From positions 1,922,001 to 1,986,000 of the forward strand of contig NZ_CP034562.1 of the NCBI RefSeq assembly GCF_003970675.1: a stretch of DNA of 64,000 nucleotides, in the 5' to 3' direction. The notes under the pieces are model-generated. The model ran no database searches. It was not told the origin of the DNA and worked only from the letters and a program-made list of their open reading frames with translations. Below, piece after piece: positions 45,011 to 54,331 of the stretch (positions within the stretch are counted from its first letter, which is position 1; every line of letters starts with the position of its first letter). The position numbers and the translations under genes were made by a program. Source of the DNA: Flammeovirga pectinis (lineage in GTDB: Bacteria > Bacteroidota > Bacteroidia > Cytophagales > Flammeovirgaceae).

Positions 45011-47173
45011 ATGAATAAATTTATTTACTATTTTTTTCTTACTCTTCTCCTACTAGTCTTCCATAATGAATTTAGCTATGGCCAAAAAGCCAATTATTTC
45101 ATTAAAGATATAGAAGTACATAGCGACACAACTGTGAATTATTTATCTACTCATGGAATAATTGAAAATCGCAGACATAGAAATGAGAAAACCCTACCTT
45201 TTAAATTTGAAAAGGTAGATGAAAAATTTGAATTTAGAGTCTATCTAAAAAATGCTGAAAATATTGTAGACTTAAAGGTTATTCCTACTTCAGAACTTAC
45301 TGTTGTTGATAGTCCTTTACAAGTAGATGATAATGTCTATAAATTTGTAGTTCAATTTAACCGTCAAAATACCAGTTTAAAACCATCCATTATTTTTGCA
45401 TTATGGACTACTGATGGCAAAGAACTTCCTTACGAACAAAAACTTTTACCTTACACTAATACCGAAATCGAATTATCTGATAAAAAAGGAAGTTCAATTA
45501 GAGAATTGTATATTGGTGAAGAGAAAGAATATGAACTACTCTGCAATCTACCTCAGAACCTTAGAGTAGATAATATATGGCACGAACAACAAAATATTTC
45601 TTGGAGATTATCTGAAAGAGAAAATAAATATTTCTTAGGTATTCTTCCTAAAGCTATCAATTCTTTTTCTACAGAAATTTCTATTGAAACTTATGCCCCA
45701 AACTTCTTAATGGGTTCTCCATCTTATAAAACTCTACCTTTAAATTTAAGATTTACTGTAAAAGAATCAAGACTTACCTTTTTAGCAACCGATAAAAATG
45801 AGATCATTTTTAATGAAGATGATCATGCCGAAGAAATTAAAATTCAACTTCAACAAAACAGAAAACTTTTATTAAACAAAACCTATAGAATAGAAGATCA
45901 AGAAGAACTTGGAGGTAACTTGATTGCAGAGATATTTACAGAAAACAATTTAAGTAGTGGCTACACAACTTGCCGACTTCGAATTTATGGCTATCATTCC
46001 CCAAAGCAAGGTTATCTTTATATAAAAGATGGAGATACCCCTGCTTTCATGACTAATTTTAATATTATATCAGAAACTAAAATAAAAAGTACTCAAGTTC
46101 TCCATGCAGGTAAAAACTGGACAAGTAATCTAAGTGTTTACCCCGGAGAAACGGTATCTGTAAAATTTGAGGGCGACCAAATGCAACATGCTCGGTTTAT
46201 GTTCGATGGGCTAAGATCAATTAGCATCGATTCTGTAAACACTACAAAAGAGATGCAAAGTATGCAGATTACTATTCCAATTAATATTAATAGAAAAGAA
46301 TTAAAAGTTTTTAACGGTGATACTGATACAGGAATTGCTCTGAAAATAAAAGAAAAGCAATCTCCTCGTAATTTTGATTTTGTGACTGTAGATTATGGTG
46401 CTTCTCCGAAAGTTGTATCTGATATTGATAAACCAATATTCTATTTTAAAGCTATGACAGACGTAATTTTACGTTTTAATCCAGATTGGATTGATGATCA
46501 GCAGCTTTACGGAAAACAGTATATCACTTTAGATGTAAGGGTAATTGGTCCGCAAGGACAATTGGTTGAAATTGCTAAAGATGAAAATATAGTAATTTGT
46601 CCGGGTCAAAGTTCACCTAGATACCATAATTATGAGAAAAACAATTGTACAGATCCTCTGATTACTTTAAATAAATATCTAGGAATAAAAACACATAGGT
46701 TTGAAGATTGGACGAAGTTAGAAATTTATATATCTCATCAAAAAGATAGGTATTCTGAACAAGTAAAAACTAAAAAGATTGAAATTTACGCAGCAAGAAA
46801 ATCTCAATTTGATGTTGACCTGTCATTCCCTGCCGGTTTACTTGTAAAAAAGGCAAATGAAGATGATATATCATCTGGTATTAGTGGTATTAGTATCTCA
46901 GCTATTGCTCAATTTAAATTCTTTAAACCGGGTACAATTGGTAGAGTAAGACCCTACAGAGTTGGTGTTGGCTCAATAGCCCTAAACGCCTTTAACTTAA
47001 GTGACAACGAAGATATTGATAGGGATTTGGGAATAGTAGCACTTGCAAGTGTTCATCCATTGCAACGGCCGGGTAGAAAATTATCTTTACCCCTCTATGT
47101 AGGGTTTGGGTATTTTTTAAAAGCTGAAACCTTTTTCTGGATGGTTGGTCCAGGAATTAGTATCAGCTTCTAA
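45011..47173 (+). CDS. Large secreted protein of unknown function
   Basis: I do not recognise this 720-residue protein. It begins with a Sec signal (MNKFIYYFFLTLLLLVFHNEFSYG), which sets the start at 45011 rather than at an upstream TTG. The mature part is beta-rich throughout, like several Ig-like domains, with two Cys in the ICPGQSS...NNCTDP region. The last 110 residues (FDVDLSFPAGLLV to GPGISISF) look like a short outer-membrane beta-sheet or barrel segment ending in Phe. It ends three bases before the convergent WD40-caspase gene. A joint role with that gene is only a positional idea. Confidence 0.75.
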   Translation: MNKFIYYFFLTLLLLVFHNEFSYGQKANYFIKDIEVHSDTTVNYLSTHGIIENRRHRNEKTLPFKFEKVDEKFEFRVYLKNAENIVDLKVIPTSELTVVDSPLQVDDNVYKFVVQFNRQNTSLKPSIIFALWTTDGKELPYEQKLLPYTNTEIELSDKKGSSIRELYIGEEKEYELLCNLPQNLRVDNIWHEQQNISWRLSERENKYFLGILPKAINSFSTEISIETYAPNFLMGSPSYKTLPLNLRFTVKESRLTFLATDKNEIIFNEDDHAEEIKIQLQQNRKLLLNKTYRIEDQEELGGNLIAEIFTENNLSSGYTTCRLRIYGYHSPKQGYLYIKDGDTPAFMTNFNIISETKIKSTQVLHAGKNWTSNLSVYPGETVSVKFEGDQMQHARFMFDGLRSISIDSVNTTKEMQSMQITIPININRKELKVFNGDTDTGIALKIKEKQSPRNFDFVTVDYGASPKVVSDIDKPIFYFKAMTDVILRFNPDWIDDQQLYGKQYITLDVRVIGPQGQLVEIAKDENIVICPGQSSPRYHNYEKNNCTDPLITLNKYLGIKTHRFEDWTKLEIYISHQKDRYSEQVKTKKIEIYAARKSQFDVDLSFPAGLLVKKANEDDISSGISGISISAIAQFKFFKPGTIGRVRPYRVGVGSIALNAFNLSDNEDIDRDLGIVALASVHPLQRPGRKLSLPLYVGFGYFLKAETFFWMVGPGISISF

Positions 47174-47176
47174 ATA

Positions 47177-50086
47177 TTATTTCATTACTTTTTCTCCTAC
47201 AGTCATCGTACTTATTGTACTTGGCTTCTGAGTTGTAGGATGTTGTTTTCCCTTTGTAAGCTCTTCAACTTTTGTAGCTACATATAAATCTAATTCTCTT
47301 AAAGTAATACGATTATCACCAGAGTAATCTGCCTTACCTTGTAGAACTCCTTCTAAAATAGCTGATGTAAAAGCACCGTGTCCCCATGATGGACTTTCTA
47401 AAGAACTCTCTTTACCTGTTGCAGCAGACATTACAACTACACCATTTTCATCAGATGATAATTTACGAATACTCTCCGTATTATCAGAATGACTTATATC
47501 GGTTCCAAGTTGTCCACTATTACAAGCATCAACATATAATAAAACCTGCGAAGGTAAAGAAGCCATCAATTGAGAACAATCTGCCCAACTTACTGCTGTC
47601 TCATTTACATTATTTAAATCAACATCATGTGGAATGATATAGAAATTATTATCCTTATTCAATCCATGAGAAGCTATAAATACAATGGCTAGATCATTAG
47701 ATCGTGCATTTTTAGATAACCATTCAAAACCAGAAAGAATCTCTCCTTTAACAGCTTTATCATTAGTCAACTGTTTTACATTTACTTTATTAAACACCTC
47801 TCCTTCTTGTTGTTTCTGATATAAATCTGATACTGCAATCGCATCTTTATCAGCATACGTTAAATTCAAAGTATTATCTCTATATTCAGATACACCTATT
47901 GATAAAAGGTAGATATTCGGTTTTAAACTTCTTTGATTTTCAACTGAGTTAAACATTTCATCTAAATCAAAATCAAGATCCATTTTAGATTTCTTACGTT
48001 CTCTTCCTAATGATACTTCACGAGCATCAGAAGTAAAACTAGTTGAACTATTTGCTGCAAAAATCTGGATATTAGAGACTTGGCTAGTTATAGTTAACTG
48101 CTCATCGATCACATATAAAAATTCATCACTTTCAGTTTTTAAATTTTCTTTAGGTGATATATAAGCAGGACGTCCATTTACTAAAATTTTAAGTACATCT
48201 AAAGGTATTTTTGATGTTATATTAGCCATTACATTTACTACGTGAGCCGTATCTAAAAACATATTCATTGCAGGTGAAATCCACTCTACAATTGGTTGTT
48301 CATAAATTACTTCATCAAAAACTTCGTTATTTTGGTCTTCTAAAAGGCCTACAATAGTACCATTTGCAATAATTTTCTTTAGCAATTCTGGTTTATGGTA
48401 GGTATCTCTAGCAAAACTTACTTTATAAAAAGAAGCCAATCGGCCAACTCCATTATTTTTTAACCAACCTATATATTTTTCTCCTCCTGCAGATGCTTGG
48501 TAATACCCTTTTGGCGACCAACAAACCCAATCATTAGTATTGCTTACAAACAAAGAAGCTAAAAGTTCTCCGCTTTCGTAATTCCATAATTCTGTTATCT
48601 GATTTGCCGAAGATGAGATCAAGTACTTTCCATCTTTTGATACATTTATGGCATTTTTAGAGGAGGATGCAGTGTTATATTCTTTCAACAAAACACCCTC
48701 ACTATTGTATCTTTTTAATGATACACCACTACCAACAATAATATCATTATTAATACCAATGCAATAAACTTCAATTGATTTATCTCTATTTTTATCATTC
48801 TTAATTGTAGTCAAGCCTGCTTCTAGACTATAATTTGATGTTTTAGTTAATGATAATGATTCATTTTTGATTGTCGGCATTGAGAATACTTGTTGGTTCT
48901 CAACTGACAAAATCATATCTAGACTATCAAAACTAAACACTTTATTATAAGGTTTTCTAGCTTTTTCAGAAATAGATAAAGCAACAGATAAACCGTTTTG
49001 CATACCAATTCTTTGATTTGGTAAACCTACACCATGAAATTCTCTAATTTTTTTTCCAGATTTTAAATCCCAAATCTTAATTATTCCATCAGAACCGCTA
49101 GAAGTAACACAGTAATTGGAACTCCCATTAGCAAAAGACGCTGTAGAAAAACTTCCTTCAGAAATACCTGTGTCTTTACTTTTTAACCAAACGTCAGTAT
49201 CATATAAAAAAAGATCCCCTTTAGAATCTGTAATCATCAATTTCCTATCATCATCAGAAAATGCTAAACTTGAAATAAAACCCTTTGTATCATTTAAAGT
49301 TGTAATCTCACTTCCGTTAGTATTCCATATATAAACTTTACCTTTTGATTGTCCGGCAACTACATATTTATTATCTGAAGATATATCTACGTTTGTAAAC
49401 CTTTCTGATGTTTCCCAAACTTTTACAACACGAGCATTACTCATAGAGACAGCCATTGAATACAGTCTCACTGTTCCATCAAAAGAACATGTTACTAATC
49501 GAGTGCCATCAGAAGAAAAATCAATATTATATACAATGTCCGTATGTTCTGGTATCAATAGTTTTTCAAAAGGTTCTTCTTCAAAAACTTCATTTTTAAT
49601 AACAGGCATATACCATATTCTAACACTTTGGTCTGCACTAGAAGACCCTAACCACATACCGTCTGCAGAGAATTTCAAATCAGACACAATATTATCATGA
49701 CCTAATAAAGATGCAATCTGCTTTCCTGTATTTAAATTAATTATTCGAATTTCATTGTTCGGCAAGTAACCACCTACTGCCATCAGTCTGTTATCAGGTG
49801 ATAGTGCTAAAGCATTATACCTACCCTCTTTACCTTTTTTATGTTCGCCCCATAAAGTTTTTAATAGAGTATTAGATTTTACATCCCAAATACGAATAGT
49901 CTTATCTTCTGATACAGATACAATTTTTTTATTTTCTGCTGTAAAAATAACCTTACGCACCAAGCCAGAATGTCCCTGAGGATCAATTACAAGGTTCATT
50001 GAAGATTCTTGTGCAAACAAAAAATTTGAGAAGAATAAAGAATAGAGTAATAGAATGCAAAAAGTAAACAGTTGTTTCTTTTTCAT
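47177..50086 (-). CDS. Secreted WD40-repeat caspase-like peptidase (family C14)
   Basis: This 969-residue protein starts with a Sec signal (MKKKQLFTFCILLLYSLFFSNFLFAQ). Residues about 30-350 form a WD40 propeller (SAENKKIVSVSEDKTIRIWD-type blades) and about 470-530 hold more WD40-like repeats. An Ig-like linker covers about 590-690. A caspase-fold domain covers about 720-965: YADKDAIAVSDLY, FIASHG (His807) and YVDACNSG (Cys855) give an intact dyad. Inside it DYSGDNRITLRE reads as an EF-hand calcium loop. Caspase-like proteases in bacteria are mostly cytoplasmic; this one is predicted to be periplasmic or surface-exposed. The preferred start is the ATG at 50086; another lies nine bases upstream. 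Confidence 0.9.
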   Translation of the reverse strand: MKKKQLFTFCILLLYSLFFSNFLFAQESSMNLVIDPQGHSGLVRKVIFTAENKKIVSVSEDKTIRIWDVKSNTLLKTLWGEHKKGKEGRYNALALSPDNRLMAVGGYLPNNEIRIINLNTGKQIASLLGHDNIVSDLKFSADGMWLGSSSADQSVRIWYMPVIKNEVFEEEPFEKLLIPEHTDIVYNIDFSSDGTRLVTCSFDGTVRLYSMAVSMSNARVVKVWETSERFTNVDISSDNKYVVAGQSKGKVYIWNTNGSEITTLNDTKGFISSLAFSDDDRKLMITDSKGDLFLYDTDVWLKSKDTGISEGSFSTASFANGSSNYCVTSSGSDGIIKIWDLKSGKKIREFHGVGLPNQRIGMQNGLSVALSISEKARKPYNKVFSFDSLDMILSVENQQVFSMPTIKNESLSLTKTSNYSLEAGLTTIKNDKNRDKSIEVYCIGINNDIIVGSGVSLKRYNSEGVLLKEYNTASSSKNAINVSKDGKYLISSSANQITELWNYESGELLASLFVSNTNDWVCWSPKGYYQASAGGEKYIGWLKNNGVGRLASFYKVSFARDTYHKPELLKKIIANGTIVGLLEDQNNEVFDEVIYEQPIVEWISPAMNMFLDTAHVVNVMANITSKIPLDVLKILVNGRPAYISPKENLKTESDEFLYVIDEQLTITSQVSNIQIFAANSSTSFTSDAREVSLGRERKKSKMDLDFDLDEMFNSVENQRSLKPNIYLLSIGVSEYRDNTLNLTYADKDAIAVSDLYQKQQEGEVFNKVNVKQLTNDKAVKGEILSGFEWLSKNARSNDLAIVFIASHGLNKDNNFYIIPHDVDLNNVNETAVSWADCSQLMASLPSQVLLYVDACNSGQLGTDISHSDNTESIRKLSSDENGVVVMSAATGKESSLESPSWGHGAFTSAILEGVLQGKADYSGDNRITLRELDLYVATKVEELTKGKQHPTTQKPSTISTMTVGEKVMK

Positions 50087-50320
50087 ATAGATCAAAAAAA
50101 AGTTTTATATAATATGATGCAAAATAAAGGATATCTCTGTCATATTTAATTAAAAGTGTATTTTTACGACAGATAATTATTATTTTTAGTTAAAAAATCG
50201 CTTAACTTATTTGTACTGAAATAATTAATAGATTTCCACCACTTTTTAAACTAAAGAAAGATTAATAAAATACTACATAATATCATCAATGCCTTAAAGA
50301 AAGTATTTAAACTTTCATCA

Positions 50321-51148
50321 ATGGCTTGGAAGGAGTTCAACCTAGATCATGCCTATATTTATGGAGCATCTTTAGCATATTATACAATTGTTTCTTTACC
50401 TGCTGCACTAAACCTTCTTTTTACATGGCTTAGTGCTTTCTTCGATGAGAATAAAATCAAAGAAGATATGGTTGAGGAACTAGAATTAATTGCTGGTGAT
50501 GTGGTTGCTCAACAGTTAAATACTATGATAAATAGTTTAACTGCATTAAAAATTGACAATACTGTATCTACTTTAATAAGTATAGGAACCTTGATTTTCT
50601 CTTCGACATTATCCTTTCACACTTTAAAATTAGCCTTAAATAAGTTTTGGAAAGTACCTCCAAAAACTCAAAAAATAAAGAAAATTGTTATCGATAGACT
50701 TGTTGCTTTCGGTATGATGATCGCACTGGGAGTTATATTTATATTACTTGTAGCAGTAGATTCTATGATAAGTTTTGCTTCTACATTTATTCAAGATTGG
50801 CTACCTACAACATATATTGATTTAATTTCAATTGTTAGGTTTTTCTCTACACTTATCATTTCTTTCTTTTTATTCTCTGGTATTTATAAATTCATTCCAG
50901 ATGTAAAGATTAAAAGTAAAGATGCATACGTTGGTGGGCTGGTAACAACACTTTTGTTCCAATTAGGTCAATATGGTATTAGATATTACTTAGTTCATTT
51001 TCATTCAGCAGCATCTTGGGGAGCAGGTTCGCCAATAATTATTGTTATGGCATGGACTTTTTATTCCGTTCAAGTATTATTCTATGGTGCTGAATTTACT
51101 TATGCCTATTCTCAGGAACACGGAAATGGTATAGAAACTGAAAAATAA
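50321..51148 (+). CDS. YihY/virulence factor BrkB family membrane protein
   Basis: This 275-residue protein has about six membrane helices and the family blocks GASLAYYTIVSLPAALNLLF, SSTLSFHTLKLALNKFW, PDVKIKSKDAYVGGLVTTLLFQLGQYG and YGAEFTYAY. The function of the family is not settled. The frame remains open upstream to about 50255 and encodes a plausible amphipathic helix (INKILHNIINALKKVFKLSS), which YihY proteins normally have, but the only candidate start there is ATT or ATA. The acetyltransferase gene follows after 9 bases. Confidence 0.85.
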   Translation: MAWKEFNLDHAYIYGASLAYYTIVSLPAALNLLFTWLSAFFDENKIKEDMVEELELIAGDVVAQQLNTMINSLTALKIDNTVSTLISIGTLIFSSTLSFHTLKLALNKFWKVPPKTQKIKKIVIDRLVAFGMMIALGVIFILLVAVDSMISFASTFIQDWLPTTYIDLISIVRFFSTLIISFFLFSGIYKFIPDVKIKSKDAYVGGLVTTLLFQLGQYGIRYYLVHFHSAASWGAGSPIIIVMAWTFYSVQVLFYGAEFTYAYSQEHGNGIETEK

Positions 51149-51157
51149 AAATATATA

Positions 51158-51613
51158 ATGGAAAAATATACTATAAAAATTGCGGATAGCAGTTATGTAA
51201 ATACAATCGCTGATTTTCAAGTAAAAATGGCTTTAGAAACTGAAGATTATCAATTAGACCTTGCTACTGTAACCAAAGGTGTGCAACACATCTTTGACAA
51301 CCAAAACGTTGGAAGGTATGTCATTGTAGAAGACAAAGGTAAATGTATTGCTTCTATGCTCAACTTATATGAATGGTCTGATTGGCGTTGTGGTAATGTT
51401 TTATGGATTCACTCTCTCTTTGTTATTGATGAATATAGACGAAAAGGAATTTTTAGAGATATGTATCAATTTGTAAAAAACGAAGTTGATGCCTCTGATG
51501 ATTTAAGAGGTTTACGTTTGTATGTCGAAAAAAATAATGATAGAGCTCAAAAAACATACAAAGCCATGGGCATGACAAAAGAGCATTATGACATGTATGA
51601 GTGGTTAAAATAG
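51158..51613 (+). CDS. GNAT family N-acetyltransferase
   Basis: This 151-residue protein has the GNAT fold: IADFQVKMALETEDYQLD at the N-terminus, the beta4 strand VLWIHSLFVIDEYRRKGIF carrying the acetyl-CoA pyrophosphate-binding loop (RRKGIF in place of the usual Q/RxxGxG/A), and LRLYVEKNNDRAQKTYKAMGM. The substrate amine is unknown. It is coupled by a 9-base gap to the YihY-like gene upstream. Confidence 0.9.
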   Translation: MEKYTIKIADSSYVNTIADFQVKMALETEDYQLDLATVTKGVQHIFDNQNVGRYVIVEDKGKCIASMLNLYEWSDWRCGNVLWIHSLFVIDEYRRKGIFRDMYQFVKNEVDASDDLRGLRLYVEKNNDRAQKTYKAMGMTKEHYDMYEWLK

Positions 51614-51675
51614 GCTTATATACGTATCTGTTTATCTTTTTTTATGAAAGATTACATTTAGTAGTAATTAAGATT

Positions 51676-51683
51676 TAACTTTG
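51676..51683 (+). promoter_or_regulatory. Candidate -7 element of the porin gene
   Basis: TAACTTTG fits TAnnTTTG and lies 54 bases before the TTG start of the porin gene. No -33 match is evident. Confidence 0.35.
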
Positions 51684-51737
51684 AACAAATACCTTATAAA
51701 GTAACTCGATTATTTTATCTACGATCTAGATCTAACC

Positions 51738-53759
51738 TTGAAAAAAGTAATTTATATATTATTCTCTTTATTTTTCATCTCAAGTTATGCTTCTGCACAA
51801 GATGATGATGAAAAGAAAAAAGAGAAACAAGAGCCAAATAAAGAAGGTGTAACCTTAGAGCAAGATAGTTCTTGGCTAAAAGGTCCACAGACTACTTGGT
51901 ATATCAATCAAGATGATTGGTATAAAATTCATTTTGAAGAACATGTAATGGACTCCTCATATACTCACCTACACAGGTATGAAGTATATGGACAAAATGG
52001 CTTTCGTTACCAAACACTTGGGAATAACGCTAGTGCATTGCATAGTTATTGGGAACAACCAACAGGAAACCTTGGTCAGGATGTAGGTATCACTGCATTT
52101 GATCCTTACGCCCAAGACTTAGATACTTGGGAATATTATTCTGCCTACATTCCTGTTACTGATTTTAATGGTGTTGTTGGGCAAGACAATAGAGGTAAAA
52201 TTGGTGGTAAAATTGGGAGGAATATTAATCCCTATTGGGCTGCTGGTCTTCTATTTCAAAGATATAGTGAACCTTATGTTGTTGGTAGAGACAAAATAAG
52301 TAATTCTTATAATGGCCAAGTCCATACAGGTTTAGGCTTTAATACCCGATACGAGAGTAAAAATAATAAATATAAGTTGTTAGCTAGTTTTTATCAGTAC
52401 TTTCATGAAGGGCCAGAATCTGGTGGTCTTGCAATGCCTACTCTTGTAAATGATGAAACTACTACTGAGGACTTATTTAAACTTGGTAGAGGTCAGCTAA
52501 CAAATTACTTTCAAGATGGGGTGAGTTCGTTTAAATGGAACTACAATTATCATTTATACCATCAGTATGCTCTTGTAGACACAGCTAAACTTCAAGTTTT
52601 TCATGAATTTACAAGAAATTCATATCGATATCAATACAGTAATTCGGTAGGTACGTTATCTGCCAACAAATTATATTACGATCAATATAATGATTACACC
52701 GTTGCAGAAATAAATAGATTACCTCCAGGTGCTTCTGATGACCCAAACTATATACCTCCTGTTGTCACCGACTATAACTATGGAGAATTTCCATATACTA
52801 GTATAAAAGAACAATACTTAGATAATAAAGTCGGTGTAAAAAGTAGACTTGGTCCTACCTTTTGGTCCGGTTTTATGAGGTATAGATACTATAAGTATCA
52901 GCAGCAAAATTCTAACGATTATGTTCCCGTTAAAATAGACAATCAATTGTTTGTTGGGGGTGATGTAGAATTTCTACTTCCCAAAAAACTAGGTGCTTTA
53001 ACAGGTCATGGCGAAGTAGAATTGCTTAATCAGAATGTTTATAATTTAGAAGCAAATGTAACTGGTAAATACCTTAAAGGTGGCTTTATAGTAGAGCAAA
53101 CATTGGCACCTATGATGTCTCAATATTTTTCTACGGTATTTATGTCTTGGAATGATAAAAAAGATCCTATAAAAAAGCAACAGATACACATTGCTCCTCA
53201 ATTACCTTTAGGCGAAAAAGGTAATATTGAAGTGTTTGGGGAAGTAAATAATATTGTAGATTATATTTATTACGATAAATATGCAAGACCTCAGCAGTAC
53301 GATCAATCAATTGCTTATAATAGATTCGGTACTAAATTTAAGGTTAGAACTGGTAATATTCAGCAAATTGCAGAAGTAGTTTATACACAAAATTCGCATC
53401 AAGATGTAATGCCTACTCCAGATATTTTCGGTTCTTACGAAGTTGCTTACGTTCAAGAATTTAGAGACGGTATGATAGGTATTTATGCAGGCATAGACAC
53501 ACATTATACTTCTGCTTTTTACGGTTATGCTTTTAACCCTGTTTCACAACAATTTCATTTACAAGACGATTACAAAACAGAAGGCTACTTTAATTTTGAT
53601 GTCTTTATAGATTTCAAAATGAGAAGATGTATGGCATTTGTTAGAATATCAGATATCTTAAACGCTGTAGACCCGACTACAGGTTATTGGGCATCCCCTG
53701 GCTACATGGGCCCTGGTTTTGGTATTTCTTACGGTGTTAGATGGCTAATGTTTGAATAA
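51738..53759 (+). CDS. Putative outer-membrane porin
   Basis: This 673-residue protein starts at a TTG (51738), chosen because MKKVIYILFSLFFISSYASA|Q is a complete Sec signal and no ATG is near. After an acidic stretch (DDDEKKKEKQE) the protein has the pattern of the Bacteroidota 'putative porin' family. It has GQNGFRYQTLGNNASALH near 80, the IGGKIGRNINPYWAAGLLFQRY strand pair and many Tyr-rich amphipathic strands, and ends GPGFGISYGVRWLMFE. The solute is unknown. It heads a plus-strand string with two unknown exported proteins and a Nudix hydrolase. Confidence 0.85.
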   Translation: MKKVIYILFSLFFISSYASAQDDDEKKKEKQEPNKEGVTLEQDSSWLKGPQTTWYINQDDWYKIHFEEHVMDSSYTHLHRYEVYGQNGFRYQTLGNNASALHSYWEQPTGNLGQDVGITAFDPYAQDLDTWEYYSAYIPVTDFNGVVGQDNRGKIGGKIGRNINPYWAAGLLFQRYSEPYVVGRDKISNSYNGQVHTGLGFNTRYESKNNKYKLLASFYQYFHEGPESGGLAMPTLVNDETTTEDLFKLGRGQLTNYFQDGVSSFKWNYNYHLYHQYALVDTAKLQVFHEFTRNSYRYQYSNSVGTLSANKLYYDQYNDYTVAEINRLPPGASDDPNYIPPVVTDYNYGEFPYTSIKEQYLDNKVGVKSRLGPTFWSGFMRYRYYKYQQQNSNDYVPVKIDNQLFVGGDVEFLLPKKLGALTGHGEVELLNQNVYNLEANVTGKYLKGGFIVEQTLAPMMSQYFSTVFMSWNDKKDPIKKQQIHIAPQLPLGEKGNIEVFGEVNNIVDYIYYDKYARPQQYDQSIAYNRFGTKFKVRTGNIQQIAEVVYTQNSHQDVMPTPDIFGSYEVAYVQEFRDGMIGIYAGIDTHYTSAFYGYAFNPVSQQFHLQDDYKTEGYFNFDVFIDFKMRRCMAFVRISDILNAVDPTTGYWASPGYMGPGFGISYGVRWLMFE

Positions 53760-53779
53760 ACCTAGATTGACATATTATT

Positions 53780-54286
53780 ATGAAAAAATTACTTTTTATA
53801 CTTTTACTATTTTCAACTTCTATCCCATTATTTGCACAAAAATTTATTGCTGTTGATAATTACGGAAGAAATAGAAAAAAAATATATGAAGGAGAGCAAA
53901 TCATCTTTAAGATGAAAGGAGAAAAAACAGTCTATAAAGATAATGTTTACGCTCTTAAAGACTCTTCTTTCATTTTGTACAAATCTGGCACAGAAATTCC
54001 TTTAACAGAGGTTGAGACAATTAAATTTGCTAGAGTCTTCCCAAGAGTACTTTTTGGCGGGTTTGGATTTATTGGTACTGGGTTTCTAATTTCTGGAGCC
54101 GTTCAAAGAGGTCAACTTGATTCTAATGGAAATAGTAACATCAAACATAAAGACGCGCAACTAGTTCAAGGAGCTGTTTTTTGGGCACTTGCAATTGCAA
54201 TGCGACCTTTCTTTTGGAAAAACTATAGATTAGAGAAAAATAGCCAAGCTCAAGTATTGGACTTAACGATTAGAAAATTACCTTAA
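53780..54286 (+). CDS. Exported protein of unknown function
   Basis: I do not recognise this 168-residue protein. It has a Sec signal (MKKLLFILLLFSTSIPLFAQ), a beta-rich part reading YGRNRKKIYEGEQIIFKMKG, and two hydrophobic stretches (about 91-108 and 133-145) that may be membrane segments. It follows the porin gene by 20 bases and is likely part of the same transcript. Confidence 0.7.
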   Translation: MKKLLFILLLFSTSIPLFAQKFIAVDNYGRNRKKIYEGEQIIFKMKGEKTVYKDNVYALKDSSFILYKSGTEIPLTEVETIKFARVFPRVLFGGFGFIGTGFLISGAVQRGQLDSNGNSNIKHKDAQLVQGAVFWALAIAMRPFFWKNYRLEKNSQAQVLDLTIRKLP

Positions 54287-54331
54287 TTTAAAAGGTAAAT
54301 TACTAGTCAGAACATTAATTCTATTCCCCTT

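Noticed and set aside
47177-50086. A defence-system caspase effector
   Set aside because: The protein has a Sec signal and no neighbouring sensor, nuclease or reverse-transcriptase-type defence gene, so an antiphage role is not supported.
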